64,000 nt of DNA from Anniella stebbinsi (GCA_029215795.1 JARDYH010000003.1:99852609-99916608); one strand, 5' to 3'; shown: positions 12,570-27,547, counted from the stretch's first letter. The notes: generated from the sequence alone by a model not told the origin. Numbers and translations: made by a program.

Positions 12570-13800
12570 GCATGCCTGGGAAATCACTGGAAATAGTGTA
12601 AATCATGAAACTAGGGCGAAATAGGAGATTTGATGCAAATCAGCAATGTTTCTTTACGTTGAACCCGTGTCTCTCATTTTGGTCATTTGAGGCTACAAGA
12701 TGTAGCTGAATAACGAGGGTTCAGTAAAAATAAAAAAAGATGTCTACAAGAAGTGAACTAACTGCACCAAGGGTAAAAGCTTCATCCTAGGCAAAACACA
12801 TCATTTGCTGCTGATCTGCACGTGACTGTATATTTCAGACATTTTCTCTTATTTTGGGCAGGTTAGGCTAGAAAGCTGCACCAGTTCCCTTCCTAACGAA
12901 TGTACAGTAAGAATACATGGGAAATCAGTGGAAATAGAGGAAATCCATGTAACTTGGACGAAATAGGTGATTTGATGCGAATCAGCAATGTTTCTTTACG
13001 TTGAACCCGTGTCTCTCATTTTGGTCATTTGAGGCTACAAGATGTAGCTGAATAACGAGGGTTCAGTAAAATTAAACAAAGATGTCTAAAAGAAGTGAAC
13101 TAACTGCACCAAGGGTAAAAGCTTCATCCTAGGCAAAACACATCATTTGCTGCTGATCTGCACGTGACTGTATATTTCAGACATTTTCTCTTATTTTGGG
13201 CAGGTTAGGCTAGAAAGCTGCACCAGTTCCCTTCCTAACGAATGTACAGTAAGAATACATGGGAAATCAGTGGAAATAGAGGAAATCCATGTAACTTGGA
13301 CGAAATAGGTGATTTGATGCTAATCAGCAATGTTTCTTTACATTAAACCCGTTCCCCTCATTTTGGTCATGTCAAGCTAGACAATGTTCCTAAGTAGAGA
13401 GGGCTCAGCAAAAATACACAAAGATGTCCAAAGCATGTGAACTCACTGGAACAAGGGTAAACGCTTCATACCAGGGCAAAACACATCATTTGCTGATGAA
13501 CTGCAACGTTACTGTACATTTCAGACGCTTTCTATTAGTTTGGGCGCTTCTGGCTAGAATGCTGCACCAATTGCCTTAATAGCGAATGTAAAGTAGGAAT
13601 CCATGGGAAATCACTAGAACTGGTGTAAACCCATGGAACTAGGGCGAAATAGGTGATTTGATGCTAATCAGCAATATTTCTTTTCAGTTATCCCATTTCT
13701 CTCATTTTGGGCATTTGCTGTACCTTTCACACTTTTCTCTTATTTTGGGAAGTTTAGGCAAAAAGCTGCAACAAGTCCCTTAAAAGCGAATATACAGTAA
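12570..13800 (+). repeat. 1231-bp HOR block A-A'-B-S
   Basis: Four units: A from about 12625 (with the GGAGATTTG box variant), A' from about 12968 (with AAAATTAAAC), B from about 13310 and S from about 13653. The length equals 203 + 3 x 342. The C-D-E group of the longer blocks is absent. Confidence 0.87.
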
Positions 13801-16800
13801 GCATGCCTGGGAAATCACTGGAAATAGTGTAAATCATGAAACTAGGGCGAAATAGGTGATTTGATGCAAATCAGCAATGTTTCTTTACGTTGAACCCGTG
13901 TCTCTCATTTTGGTCATTTGAGGCTACAAGATGTAGCTGAATAACGAGGGTTCAGTAAAAATAAAAAAAGAGGTCTAAAAGAAGTGAACTAACTGCACCA
14001 AGGGTAAAAGCTTCATCCTAGGCAAAACACATCATTTGCTGCTGATCTGCACGTGACTATATATTTCAGACATTTTCTGTTATTTTGGGCAGGTTAGGCT
14101 AGAAAGCTGCACCAGTTCCCTTCATAACGAATGTACAGTAAGAATACATGGGAAATCAGTGGAAATAGAGGAAATCCATGTAACTTTGGCGAAATAGGTG
14201 ATTTGATGCGAATCAGCAATGTTTCTTTATATTAAACTCGTTCCCCTCATTTTGGTCGTCAAGCTAGACAATGTTCCTAAGTAGAGAGGGCTCAGCAAAA
14301 ATACACAAAGATGTCCAAAGCATATGAAGTAACTCGAAGTAGGGTAAATGCTTCAAACTAGGGGAAAAAACATCATTTGCTGCTGATCTGTAACGTAACT
14401 GTACATTTCACACATTTTCTCTTATTTGGGCACTTCAGGCTAGAATGCTGCACCAATTGCCTTAATAGCGATTGTAAAGTAGGAATCCATGGGAAATCAC
14501 TGGAAATAGTGCATATCCATGTCACATGGACTAAATAGGTGATTTGATGCTAATCTGCAACTGTTCTTTACGTTGAACCCATGTCTCTCATTTTGGTCAT
14601 TTCAGGCTAGAAAATGTCGCTGAATAACGAGGGTTCAGTAAAAATAAACAAAGATGTCTAAAAGAAGTGAACTAACTGGAACAAGGTAAACGCTTCATAC
14701 CAGGGCAAAACACATCATTTGCTGATGAACTGCAACGTTACTGTACATTTCAGACGCTTTCTATTAGTTTAGGCGCTTCTGGCTCGAATGCTGCACCAAT
14801 TGCCTTAATAGCGAATGTAAAGTAGGAATCCATGGGAAATCACTAGAACTGGTGTAAATCCATGGAACTGGGGCGAAATAGGTGATTTGATGCTAATCAG
14901 CAAAGTTTCTTTACCTTGAACCCGTGTCTCTCATTTTGGTCATTTGAGGCTACAAGATGTAGCTGAATAACGAGGGTTCAGTAAAAATAAAAACAGATGT
15001 CTACAAGAAGTGAACTAACTGCACCAAGGGTAAAAGCTTCATCCTAGGCAAAACACATCATTTGCTGCTGATCTGCACGAGACTGTATATTTCAGACATT
15101 TTCTCTTATTTTGGGCAGGTTAGGCTAGAAAGCTGCACCAGTTCCCTTCCTAACGAATGTACAGTAAGAATACATGGGAAATCAGTGGAAATAGAGGAAA
15201 TCCATGTAACTTGGACGAAATAGGTGATTTGATGCGAATCAGCAATGTTTCTTTACATTGAACCCGTGTCTCTCATTTTGGTCATTTGAGGCTACAAGAT
15301 GTAGCTGAATAACGAGGGTTCAGTAAAAATAAACAAAGATGTCTAAAAGAAGTGAACTAACTGCACCAAGGGTAAAAGCTTCATCCTAGGCAAAACACAT
15401 CATTTGCTGCTGATCTGCACGTGACTGTATATTTCAGACATTTTCTCTTATTTTGGGCAGGTTAGGCTAGAAAGCTGCACCAGTTCCCTTCCTAACGAAT
15501 GTACAGTAAGAATACATGGGAAATCAGTGGAAATAGAGGAAATCCATGTAACTTGGACGAAATAGGTGATTTGATGCTAATCAGCAATGTTTCTTTACAT
15601 TAAACCCGTTCCCCTCATTTTGGTCATGTCAAGCTAGACAATGTTCCTAAGTAGAGAGGGCTCAGCAAAAATACACAAAAATGTCCAAAGCATGTGAACT
15701 CACTGGAACAAGGGTAAACACTTCAAACCAGGGCAAAACACATCATTTGCTGACGAACTGCAACGTTACTGTACATTTCAGACGCTTTCTATTAGTTTGG
15801 GCGCTTCTGGCTAGAATGCTGCACCAATTGCCTTAATAGCGAATGTAAAGTAGGAATCCATGGGAAATCACTAGAACTGGTGTAAACCCATGGAACTAGG
15901 GCGAAATAGGTGATTTGATGCTAATCAGCAATATTTCTTTTCAGTTATCCCATTTCTCTCATTTTGGGCATTTGCTGTACCTTTCACACTTTTCTCTTAT
16001 TTTGGGAAGTTTAGGCAAAAAGCTGCAACAAGTCCCTTAAAAGCGAATATACAGTAAGCATGCCTGGGAAATCACTGGAAATAGTGTAAATCATGAAACT
16101 AGGGCGAAATAGGTGATTTGATGCAAATCAGCAATGTTTCTTTACGTTGAACCCGTGTCTCTCATTTTGGTCATTTGAGGCTACAAGATGTAGCTGAATA
16201 ACGAGGGTTCAGTAAAAATAAAAAAAGAGGTCTAAAAGAAGTGAACTAACTGCACCAAGGGTAAAAGCTTCATCCTAGGCAAAACACATCATTTGCTGCT
16301 GATCTGCACGTGACTATATATTTCAGACATTTTCTGTTATTTTGGGCAGGTTAGGCTAGAAAGCTGCACCAGTTCCCTTCATAACGAATGTACAGTAAGA
16401 ATACATGGGAAATCAGTGGAAATAGAGGAAATCCATGTAACTTGGACGAAATAGGTGATTTGATGCGAATCAGCAATGTTTCTTTACATTGAACCCGTGT
16501 CTCTCATTTTGGTCATTTGAGGCTACAAGATGTAGCTGAATAACGAGGGTTCAGTAAAAATAAACAAAGATGTCTAAAAGAAGTGAACTAACTGCACCAA
16601 GGGTAAAAGCTTCATCCTAGGCAAAACACATCATTTGCTGCTGATCTGCACGTGACTGTATATTTCAGACATTTTCTCTTATTTTGGGCAGGTTAGGCTA
16701 GAAAGCTGCACCAGTTCCCTTCCTAACGAATGTACAGTAAGAATACATGGGAAATCAGTGGAAATAGAGGAAATCCATGTAACTTTGGCGAAATAGGTGA

Positions 16801-18314
16801 TTTGATGCGAATCAGCAATGTTTCTTTATATTAAACTCGTTCCCCTCATTTTGGTCGTCAAGCTAGACAATGTTCCTAAGTAGAGAGGGCTCAGCAAAAA
16901 TACACAAAGATGTCCAAAGCATATGAAGTAACTCGAAGTAGGGTAAATGCTTCAAACTAGGGGAAAAAACATCATTTGCTGCTGATCTGTAACGTAACTG
17001 TACATTTCACACATTTTCTCTTATTTGGGCACTTCAGGCTAGAATGCTGCACCAATTGCCTTAATAGCGATTGTAAAGTAGGAATCCATGGGAAATCACT
17101 GGAAATAGTGCATATCCATGTCACATGGACTAAATAGGTGATTTGATGCTAATCTGCAACTGTTCTTTACGTTGAACCCATGTCTCTCATTTTGGTCATT
17201 TCAGGCTAGAAAATGTCGCTGAATAACGAGGGTTCAGTAAAAATAAACAAAGATGTCTAAAAGAAGTGAACTAACTGGAACAAGGTAAACGCTTCATACC
17301 AGGGCAAAACACATCATTTGCTGATGAACTGCAACGTTACTGTACATTTCAGACGCTTTCTATTAGTTTAGGCGCTTCTGGCTCGAATGCTGCACCAATT
17401 GCCTTAATAGCGAATGTAAAGTAGGAATCCATGGGAAATCACTAGAACTGGTGTAAATCCATGGAACTGGGGCGAAATAGGTGATTTGATGCTAATCAGC
17501 AAAGTTTCTTTACCTTGAACCCGTGTCTCTCATTTTGGTCATTTGAGGCTACAAGATGTAGCTGAATAACGAGGGTTCAGTAAAAATAAAAACAGATGTC
17601 TACAAGAAGTGAACTAACTGCACCAAGGGTAAAAGCTTCATCCTAGGCAAAACACATCATTTGCTGCTGATCTGCACGTGACTGTATATTTCAGTCATTT
17701 TCTCTTATTTTGGGCAGGTTAGGCTTGAAAGCTGCACCAGTTCCCTTCCTAACGAATGTACAGTAAGAATACATGGGAAATCAGTGGGAATAGAGGAAAT
17801 CCATGTAACTTGGACGAAATAGGTGATTTGATGCTAATCAGCAATGTTTCTTTACATTAAACCCGTTCCCCTCATTTTGGTCATGTCAAGCTAGACAATG
17901 TTCCTAAGTAGAGAGGGCTCAGCAAAAATACACGAAGATGTCCAAAGCATGTGAACTCACTGGAACAAGGGTAAACGCTTCAAACCAGGGCAAAACACAT
18001 CATTTGCTGATGAACTGCAACGTTACTGTACATTTCAGACGCTTTCTATTAGTTTGGGCGCTTCAGGCTCGAATGCTGCACCAATTGCCTTAATAGCGAA
18101 TGTAAAGTAGGAATCCATGGGAAATCACTAGAACTGGTGTAAATCCATGGAACTAGGGCGAAACAGGTGATTTGATGCTAATCAGCAATATTTCTTTTCA
18201 GTTATCCCATTTCTCTCATTTTGGGCATTTGCTGTACCTTTCACACTTTTCTCTTATTTTGGGAAGTTTAGGCAAAAAGCTGCAACAAGTCCCTTAAAAG
18301 CGAATATACAGTAA
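13801..18314 (+). repeat. Two 2257-bp HOR blocks of equal length but different monomer order
   Basis: Both blocks hold six full monomers and one S. The first reads A-C-D-E-A'-B-S and the second A-A'-C-D-E-B-S. The E of the first block has a chimeric end (GCACGAGACTG, TTTCAGACATT, CTAGAAAGC) that resembles an A tail. The E of the second has the usual TTTCAGTCATT and CTTGAAAGC. Equal length therefore does not mean equal order. The A copies at 13.97 and 16.22 kb share AAAAAAAGAGGTC, GTGACTATATA and TTCTGTTATT. Confidence 0.86.
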
Positions 18315-21300
18315 GCATGCCTGGGAAATCACTGGAAATAGTGTAAATCATGAAACTAGGGCGAAATAGGTGATTTGATGCAAATCAGCAATGTTTCTTT
18401 ACGTTGAACCCGTGTCTCTCATTTTGGTCATTTGAGGCTACAAGATGTAGCTGAATAACGAGGGTTCAGTAAAAATAAAAAAAGAGGTCTAAAAGAAGTG
18501 AACTAACTGCACCAAGGGTAAAAGCTTCATCCTAGGCAAAACACATCATTTGCTGCTGATCTGCACGTGACTATATATTTCAGACATTTTCTGTTATTTT
18601 GGGCAGGTTAGGCTAGAAAGCTGCACCAGTTCCCTTCATAACGAATGTACAGTAAGAATACATGGGAAATCAGTGGAAATAGAGGAAATCCATGTAACTT
18701 GGACGAAATAGGTGATTTGATGCGAATCAGCAATGTTTCTTTACATTGAACCCGTGTCTCTCATTTTGGTCATTTGAGGCTACAAGATGTAGCTGAATAA
18801 CGAGGGTTCAGTAAAAATAAACAAAGATGTCTAAAAGAAGTGAACTAACTGCACCAAGGGTAAAAGCTTCATCCTAGGCAAAACACATCATTTGCTGCTG
18901 ATCTGCACGTGACTGTATATTTCAGACATTTTCTCTTATTTTGGGCAGGTTAGGCTAGAAAGCTGCACCAGTTCCCTTCCTAACGAATGTACAGTAAGAA
19001 TACATGGGAAATCAGTGGAAATAGAGGAAATCCATGTAACTTTGGCGAAATAGGTGATTTGATGCGAATCAGCAATGTTTCTTTATATTAAACTCGTTCC
19101 CCTCATTTTGGTCGTCAAGCTAGACAATGTTCCTAAGTAGAGAGGGCTCAGCAAAAATACACAAAGATGTCCAAAGCATATGAAGTAACTCGAAGTAGGG
19201 TAAATGCTTCAAACTAGGGGAAAAAACATCATTTGCTGCTGATCTGTAACGTAACTGTACATTTCACACATTTTCTCTTATTTGGGCACTTCAGGCTAGA
19301 ATGCTGCACCAATTGCCTTAATAGCGATTGTAAAGTAGGAATCCATGGGAAATCACTGGAAATAGTGCATATCCATGTCACATGGACTAAATAGGTGATT
19401 TGATGCTAATCTGCAACTGTTCTTTACGTTGAACCCATGTCTCTCATTTTGGTCATTTCAGGCTAGAAAATGTCGCTGAATAACGAGGGTTCAGTAAAAA
19501 TAAACAAAGATGTCTAAAAGAAGTGAACTAACTGGAACAAGGTAAACGCTTCATACCAGGGCAAAACACATCATTTGCTGATGAACTGCAACGTTACTGT
19601 ACATTTCAGACGCTTTCTATTAGTTTAGGCGCTTCTGGCTCGAATGCTGCACCAATTGCCTTAATAGCGAATGTAAAGTAGGAATCCATGGGAAATCACT
19701 AGAACTGGTGTAAATCCATGGAACTGGGGCGAAATAGGTGATTTGATGCTAATCAGCAAAGTTTCTTTACCTTGAACCCGTGTCTCTCATTTTGGTCATT
19801 TGAGGCTACAAGATGTAGCTGAATAACGAGGGTTCAGTAAAAATAAAAACAGATGTCTACAAGAAGTGAACTAACTGCACCAAGGGTAAAAGCTTCATCC
19901 TAGGCAAAACACATCATTTGCTGCTGATCTGCACGAGACTGTATATTTCAGACATTTTCTCTTATTTTGGGCAGGTTAGGCTAGAAAGCTGCACCAGTTC
20001 CCTTCCTAACGAATGTACAGTAAGAATACATGGGAAATCAGTGGAAATAGAGGAAATCCATGTAACTTGGACGAAATAGGTGATTTGATGCGAATCAGCA
20101 ATGTTTCTTTACATTGAACCCGTGTCTCTCATTTTGGTCATTTGAGGCTACAAGATGTAGCTGAATAACGAGGGTTCAGTAAAAATAAACAAAGATGTCT
20201 AAAAGAAGTGAACTAACTGCACCAAGGGTAAAAGCTTCATCCTAGGCAAAACACATCATTTGCTGCTGATCTGCACGTGACTGTATATTTCAGACATTTT
20301 CTCTTATTTTGGGCAGGTTAGGCTAGAAAGCTGCACCAGTTCCCTTCCTAACGAATGTACAGTAAGAATACATGGGAAATCAGTGGAAATAGAGGAAATC
20401 CATGTAACTTGGACGAAATAGGTGATTTGATGCTAATCAGCAATGTTTCTTTACATTAAACCCGTTCCCCTCATTTTGGTCATGTCAAGCTAGACAATGT
20501 TCCTAAGTAGAGAGGGCTCAGCAAAAATACACGAAGATGTCCAAAGCATGTGAACTCACTGGAACAAGGGTAAACGCTTCAAACCAGGGCAAAACACATC
20601 ATTTGCTGATGAACTGCAACGTTACTGTACATTTCAGACGCTTTCTATTAGTTTGGGCGCTTCAGGCTCGAATGCTGCACCAATTGCCTTAATAGCGAAT
20701 GTAAAGTAGGAATCCATGGGAAATCACTAGAACTGGTGTAAATCCATGGAACTAGGGCGAAACAGGTGATTTGATGCTAATCAGCAATATTTCTTTTCAG
20801 TTATCCCATTTCTCTCATTTTGGGCATTTGCTGTACCTTTCACACTTTTCTCTTATTTTGGGAAGTTTAGGCAAAAAGCTGCAACAAGTCCCTTAAAAGC
20901 GAATATACAGTAAGCATGCCTGGGAAATCACTGGAAATAGTGTAAATCATGAAACTAGGGCGAAATAGGTGATTTGATGCAAATCAGCAATGTTTCTTTA
21001 CGTTGAACCCGTGTCTCTCATTTTGGTCATTTGAGGCTACAAGATGTAGCTGAATAACGAGGGTTCAGTAAAAATAAAAAAAGATGTCTAAAAGAAGTGA
21101 ACTAACTGCACCAAGGGTAAAAGCTTCATCCTAGGCAAAACACATCATTTGCTCATGATCTGCACGAGACTGTATATTTCAGACATTTTCTCTTATTTTG
21201 GGCAGGTTAGGCTAGAAAGCTGCACCAGTTCCCTTCCTAACGAATGTACAGTAAGAATACATGGGAAATCAGTGGAAATAGAGGAAATCCATGTAACTTG

Positions 21301-24300
21301 GACGAAATAGGTGATTTGATGCTAATCAGCAATGTTTCTTTACATTAAACCCTTTCCCCTCATTTTGGTCATGTCAAGCTAGACAATGTTCCTAAGTAGA
21401 GAGGGCTCAGCAAAAATACACAAAAATGTCCAAAGCATGTGAACTCACTGGAACAAGGGTAAACGCTTCAAACCAGGGCAAAACACATCATTTGCTGATG
21501 AACTGCAACGTTACTGTACATTTCAGACGCTTTCTATTAGTTTGGGCGCTTCAGGCTCGAATGCTGCACCAATTGCCTTAATAGCGAATGTAAAGTAGGA
21601 ATCCATGGGAAATCACTAGAACTGGTGTAAATCCATGGAACTAGGGCGAAACAGGTGATTTGATGCTAATCAGCAATATTTCTTTTCAGTTATCCCATTT
21701 CTCTCATTTTGGGCATTTGCTGTACCTTTCACACTTTTCTCTTATTTTGGGAAGTTTAGGCAAAAAGCTGCAACAAGTCCCTTAAAAGCGAATATACAGT
21801 AAGCATGCCTGGGAAATCACTGGAAATAGTGTAAATCATGAAACTAGGGCGAAATAGGTGATTTGATGCAAATCAGCAATGTTTCTTTACGTTGAACCCG
21901 TGTCTCTCATTTTGGTCATTTGAGGCTACAAGATGTAGCTGAATAACGAGGGTTCAGTAAAAATAAAAAAAGAGGTCTAAAAGAAGTGAACTAACTGCAC
22001 CAAGGGTAAAAGCTTCATCCTAGGCAAAACACATCATTTGCTGCTGATCTGCACGTGACTATATATTTCAGACATTTTCTGTTATTTTGGGCAGGTTAGG
22101 CTAGAAAGCTGCACCAGTTCCCTTCATAACGAATGTACAGTAAGAATACATGGGAAATCAGTGGAAATAGAGGAAATCCATGTAACTTGGACGAAATAGG
22201 TGATTTGATGCGAATCAGCAATGTTTCTTTACATTGAACCCGTGTCTCTCATTTTGGTCATTTGAGGCTACAAGATGTAGCTGAATAACGAGGGTTCAGT
22301 AAAAATAAACAAAGATGTCTAAAAGAAGTGAACTAACTGCACCAAGGGTAAAAGCTTCATCCTAGGCAAAACACATCATTTGCTGCTGATCTGCACGTGA
22401 CTGTATATTTCAGACATTTTCTCTTATTTTGGGCAGGTTAGGCTAGAAAGCTGCACCAGTTCCCTTCCTAACGAATGTACAGTAAGAATACATGGGAAAT
22501 CAGTGGAAATAGAGGAAATCCATGTAACTTTGGCGAAATAGGTGATTTGATGCGAATCAGCAATGTTTCTTTATATTAAACTCGTTCCCCTCATTTTGGT
22601 CGTCAAGCTAGACAATGTTCCTAAGTAGAGAGGGCTCAGCAAAAATACACAAAGATGTCCAAAGCATATGAAGTAACTCGAAGTAGGGTAAATGCTTCAA
22701 ACTAGGGGAAAAAACATCGTTTGCTGCTGATCTGTAACGTAACTGTACATTTCACACATTTTCTCTTATTTGGGCACTTCAGGCTAGAATGCTGCACCAA
22801 TTGCCTTAATAGCGATTGTAAAGTAGGAATCCATGGGAAATCACTGGAAATAGTGCATATCCATGTCACATGGACTAAATAGGTGATTTGATGCTAATCT
22901 GCAACTGTTCTTTACGTTGAACCCATGTCTCTCATTTTGGTCATTTCAGGCTAGAAAATGTCGCTGAATAACGAGGGTTCAGTAAAAATAAACAAAGATG
23001 TCTAAAAGAAGTGAACTAACTGGAACAAGGTAAACGCTTCATACCAGGGCAAAACACATCATTTGCTGATGAACTGCAACGTTACTGTACATTTCAGACG
23101 CTTTCTATTAGTTTAGGCGCTTCTGGCTCGAATGCTGCACCAATTGCCTTAATAGCGAATGTAAAGTAGGAATCCATGGGAAATCACTAGAACTGGTGTA
23201 AATCCATGGAACTGGGGCGAAATAGGTGATTTGATGCTAATCAGCAAAGTTTCTTTACCTTGAACCCGTGTCTCTCATTTTGGTCATTTGAGGCTACAAG
23301 ATGTAGCTGAATAACGAGGGTTCAGTAAAAATAAAAACAGATGTCTACAAGAAGTGAACTAACTGCACCAAGGGTAAAAGCTTCATCCTAGGCAAAACAC
23401 ATCATTTGCTGCTGATCTGCACGAGACTGTATATTTCAGACATTTTCTCTTATTTTGGGCAGGTTAGGCTAGAAAGCTGCACCAGTTCCCTTCCTAACGA
23501 ATGTACAGTAAGAATACATGGGAAATCAGTGGAAATAGAGGAAATCCATGTAACTTGGACGAAATAGGTGATTTGATGCGAATCAGCAATGTTTCTTTAC
23601 ATTGAACCCGTGTCTCTCATTTTGGTCATTTGAGGCTACAAGATGTAGCTGAATAACGAGGGTTCAGTAAAAATAAACAAAGATGTCTAAAAGAAGTGAA
23701 CTAACTGCACCAAGGGTAAAAGCTTCATCCTAGGCAAAACACATCATTTGCTGCTGATCTGCACGTGACTGTATATTTCAGACATTTTCTCTTATTTTGG
23801 GCAGGTTAGGCTAGAAAGCTGCACCAGTTCCCTTCCTAACGAATGTACAGTAAGAATACATGGGAAATCAGTGGAAATAGAGGAAATCCATGTAACTTGG
23901 ACGAAATAGGTGATTTGATGCTAATCAGCAATGTTTCTTTACATTAAACCCGTTCCCCTCATTTTGGTCATGTCAAGCTAGACAATGTTCCTAAGTAGAG
24001 AGGGCTCAGCAAAAATACACGAAGATGTCCAAAGCATGTGAACTCACTGGAACAAGGGTAAACGCTTCAAACCAGGGCAAAACACATCATTTGCTGATGA
24101 ACTGCAACGTTACTGTACATTTCAGACGCTTTCTATTAGTTTGGGCGCTTCAGGCTCGAATGCTGCACCAATTGCCTTAATAGCGAATGTAAAGTAGGAA
24201 TCCATGGGAAATCACTAGAACTGGTGTAAATCCATGGAACTAGGGCGAAACAGGTGATTTGATGCTAATCAGCAATATTTCTTTTCAGTTATCCCATTTC

Positions 24301-25290
24301 TCTCATTTTGGGCATTTTCTGTACCTTTCACACTTTTCTCTTATTTTGGGAAGTTTAGGCAAAAAGCTGCAACAAGTCCCTTAAAAGCGAATATACAGTA
24401 AGCATGCCTGGGAAATCACTGGAAATAGTGTAAATCATGAAACTAGGGCGAAATAGGTGATTTGATGCAAATCAGCAATGTTTCTTTACGTTGAACCCGT
24501 GTCTCTCATTTTGGTCATTTGAGGCTACAAGATGTAGCTGAATAACGAGGGTTCAGTAAAAATAAAAAAAGATGTCTAAAAGAAGTGAACTAACTGCACC
24601 AAGGGTAAAAGCTTCATCCTAGGCAAAACACATCATTTGCTCATGATCTGCACGAGACTGTATATTTCAGACATTTTCTCTTATTTTGGGCAGGTTAGGC
24701 TAGAAAGCTGCACCAGTTCCCTTCATAACGAATGTACAGTAAGAATACATGGGAAATTACTGGAAATAGAGGAAATCCATGTAACTTGGACGAAATAGGT
24801 GATTTGATGCTAATCAGCAATGTTTCTTTACATTAAACCCTTTCCCCTCATTTTGGTCATGTCAAGCTAGACAATGTTCCTAAGTAGAGAGGGCTCAGCA
24901 AAAATACACAAAAATGTCCAAAGCATGTGAACTCACTGGAACAAGGGTAAACACTTCAAACCAGGGCAAAACACATCATTTGCTGACGAACTGCAACGTT
25001 ACTGTACATTTCAGACGCTTTCTATTAGTTTGGGCGCTTCTGGCTAGAATGCTGCACCAATTGCCTTAATAGCGAATGTAAAGTAGGAATCCATGGGAAA
25101 TCACTAGAACTGGTGTAAACCCATGGAACTAGGGCGAAATAGGTGATTTGATGCTAATCAGCAATATTTCTTTTCAGTTATCCCATTTCTCTCATTTTGG
25201 GCATTTGCTGTACCTTTCACACTTTTCTCTTATTTTGGGAAGTTTAGGCAAAAAGCTGCAACAAGTCCCTTAAAAGCGAATATACAGTAA
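18315..25290 (+). repeat. Two tandem 3488-bp superrepeats (2599 + 889 bp)
   Basis: S landmarks at 18315, 20914, 21803, 24402 and 25291 give 2599, 889, 2599 and 889 bp. The 2599-bp part is A-A'-C-D-E-A'-B-S and the 889-bp part is A-B-S. The A copy with GTGACTATATA and TTCTGTTATT opens each 3488-bp unit. Private substitutions separate the copies, for example CATCGTTTGC at about 22717 and GGCATTTTCTG near 24311 in the second copy only. Confidence 0.88.
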
Positions 25291-27547
25291 GCATGCCTGG
25301 GAAATCACTGGAAATAGTGTAAATCATGAAACTAGGGCGAAATAGGTGATTTGATGCAAATCAGCAATGTTTCTTTACGTTGAACCCGTGTCTCTCATTT
25401 TGGTCATTTGAGGCTACAAGATGTAGCTGAATAACGAGGGTTCAGTAAAAATAAAAAAAGAGGTCTAAAAGAAGTGAACTAACTGCACCAAGGGTAAAAG
25501 CTTCATCCTAGGCAAAACACATCATTTGCTGCTGATCTGCACGTGACTATATATTTCAGACATTTTCTGTTATTTTGGGCAGGTTAGGCTAGAAAGCTGC
25601 ACCAGTTCCCTTCATAACGAATGTACAGTAAGAATACATGGGAAATCAGTGGAAATAGAGGAAATCCATGTAACTTGGACGAAATAGGTGATTTGATGCG
25701 AATCAGCAATGTTTCTTTACATTGAACCCGTGTCTCTCATTTTGGTCATTTGAGGCTACAAGATGTAGCTGAATAACGAGGGTTCAGTAAAAATAAACAA
25801 AGAGGTCTAAAAGAAGTGAACTAACTGCACCAAGGGTAAAAGCTTCATCCTAGGCAAAACACATCATTTGCTGCTGATCTGCACGTGACTGTATATTTCA
25901 GACATTTTCTCTTATTTTGGGCAGGTTAGGCTAGAAAGCTGCACCAGTTCCCTTCCTAACGAATGTACAGTAAGAATACATGGGAAATCAGTGGAAATAG
26001 AGGAAATCCATGTAACTTTGGCGAAATAGGTGATTTGATGCGAATCAGCAATGTTTCTTTATATTAAACTCGTTCCCCTCATTTTGGTCGTCAAGCTAGA
26101 CAATGTTCCTAAGTAGAGAGGGCTCAGCAAAAATACACAAAGATGTCCAAAGCATATGAAGTAACTCGAAGTAGGGTAAATGCTTCAAACTAGGGGAAAA
26201 AACATCATTTGCTGCTGATCTGTAACGTAACTGTACATTTCACACATTTTCTCTTATTTGGGCACTTCAGGCTAGAATGCTGCACCAATTGCCTTAATAG
26301 CGATTGTAAAGTAGGAATCCATGGGAAATCACTGGAAATAGTGCATATCCATGTCACATGGACTAAATAGGTGATTTGATGCTAATCTGCAACTGTTCTT
26401 TACGTTGAACCCATGTCTCTCATTTTGGTCATTTCAGGCTAGAAAATGTCGCTGAATAACGAGGGTTCAGTAAAAATAAACAAAGATGTCTAAAAGAAGT
26501 GAACTAACTGGAACAAGGTAAACGCTTCATACCAGGGCAAAACACATCATTTGCTGATGAACTGCAACGTTACTGTACATTTCAGACGCTTTCTATTAGT
26601 TTAGGCGCTTCTGGCTCGAATGCTGCACCAATTGCCTTAATAGCGAATGTAAAGTAGGAATCCATGGGAAATCACTAGAACTGGTGTAAATCCATGGAAC
26701 TGGGGCGAAATAGGTGATTTGATGCTAATCAGCAAAGTTTCTTTACCTTGAACCCGTGTCTCTCATTTTGGTCATTTGAGGCTACAAGATGTAGCTGAAT
26801 AACGAGGGTTCAGTAAAAATAAAAACAGATGTCTACAAGAAGTGAACTAACTGCACCAAGGGTAAAAGCTTCATCCTAGGCAAAACACATCATTTGCTGC
26901 TGATCTGCACGTGACTGTATATTTCAGTCATTTTCTCTTATTTTGGGCAGGTTAGGCTTGAAAGCTGCACCAGTTCCCTTCCTAACGAATGTACAGTAAG
27001 AATACATGGGAAATCAGTGGGAATAGAGGAAATCCATGTAACTTGGACGAAATAGGTGATTTGATGCTAATCAGCAATGTTTCTTTACATTAAACCCGTT
27101 CCCCTCATTTTGGTCATGTCAAGCTAGACAATGTTCCTAAGTAGAGAGGGCTCAGCAAAAATACACGAAGATGTCCAAAGCATGTGAACTCACTGGAACA
27201 AGGGTAAACGCTTCAAACCAGGGCAAAACACATCATTTGCTGATGAACTGCAACGTTACTGTACATTTCAGACGCTTTCTATTAGTTTGGGCGCTTCAGG
27301 CTCGAATGCTGCACCAATTGCCTTAATAGCGAATGTAAAGTAGGAATCCATGGGAAATCACTAGAACTGGTGTAAATCCATGGAACTAGGGCGAAACAGG
27401 TGATTTGATGCTAATCAGCAATATTTCTTTTCAGTTATCCCATTTCTCTCATTTTGGGCATTTGCTGTACCTTTCACACTTTTCTCTTATTTTGGGAAGT
27501 TTAGGCAAAAAGCTGCAACAAGTCCCTTAAAAGCGAATATACAGTAA
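25291..27547 (+). repeat. 2257-bp HOR block A-A'-C-D-E-B-S
   Basis: Seven units in the common order, opening with the GTGACTATATA type of A and closing with a B carrying ACACGAAGATG and an S carrying GCGAAACAGG. It resembles the 16058-18314 block in length and order, so the copy may have moved as a unit. Confidence 0.86.
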
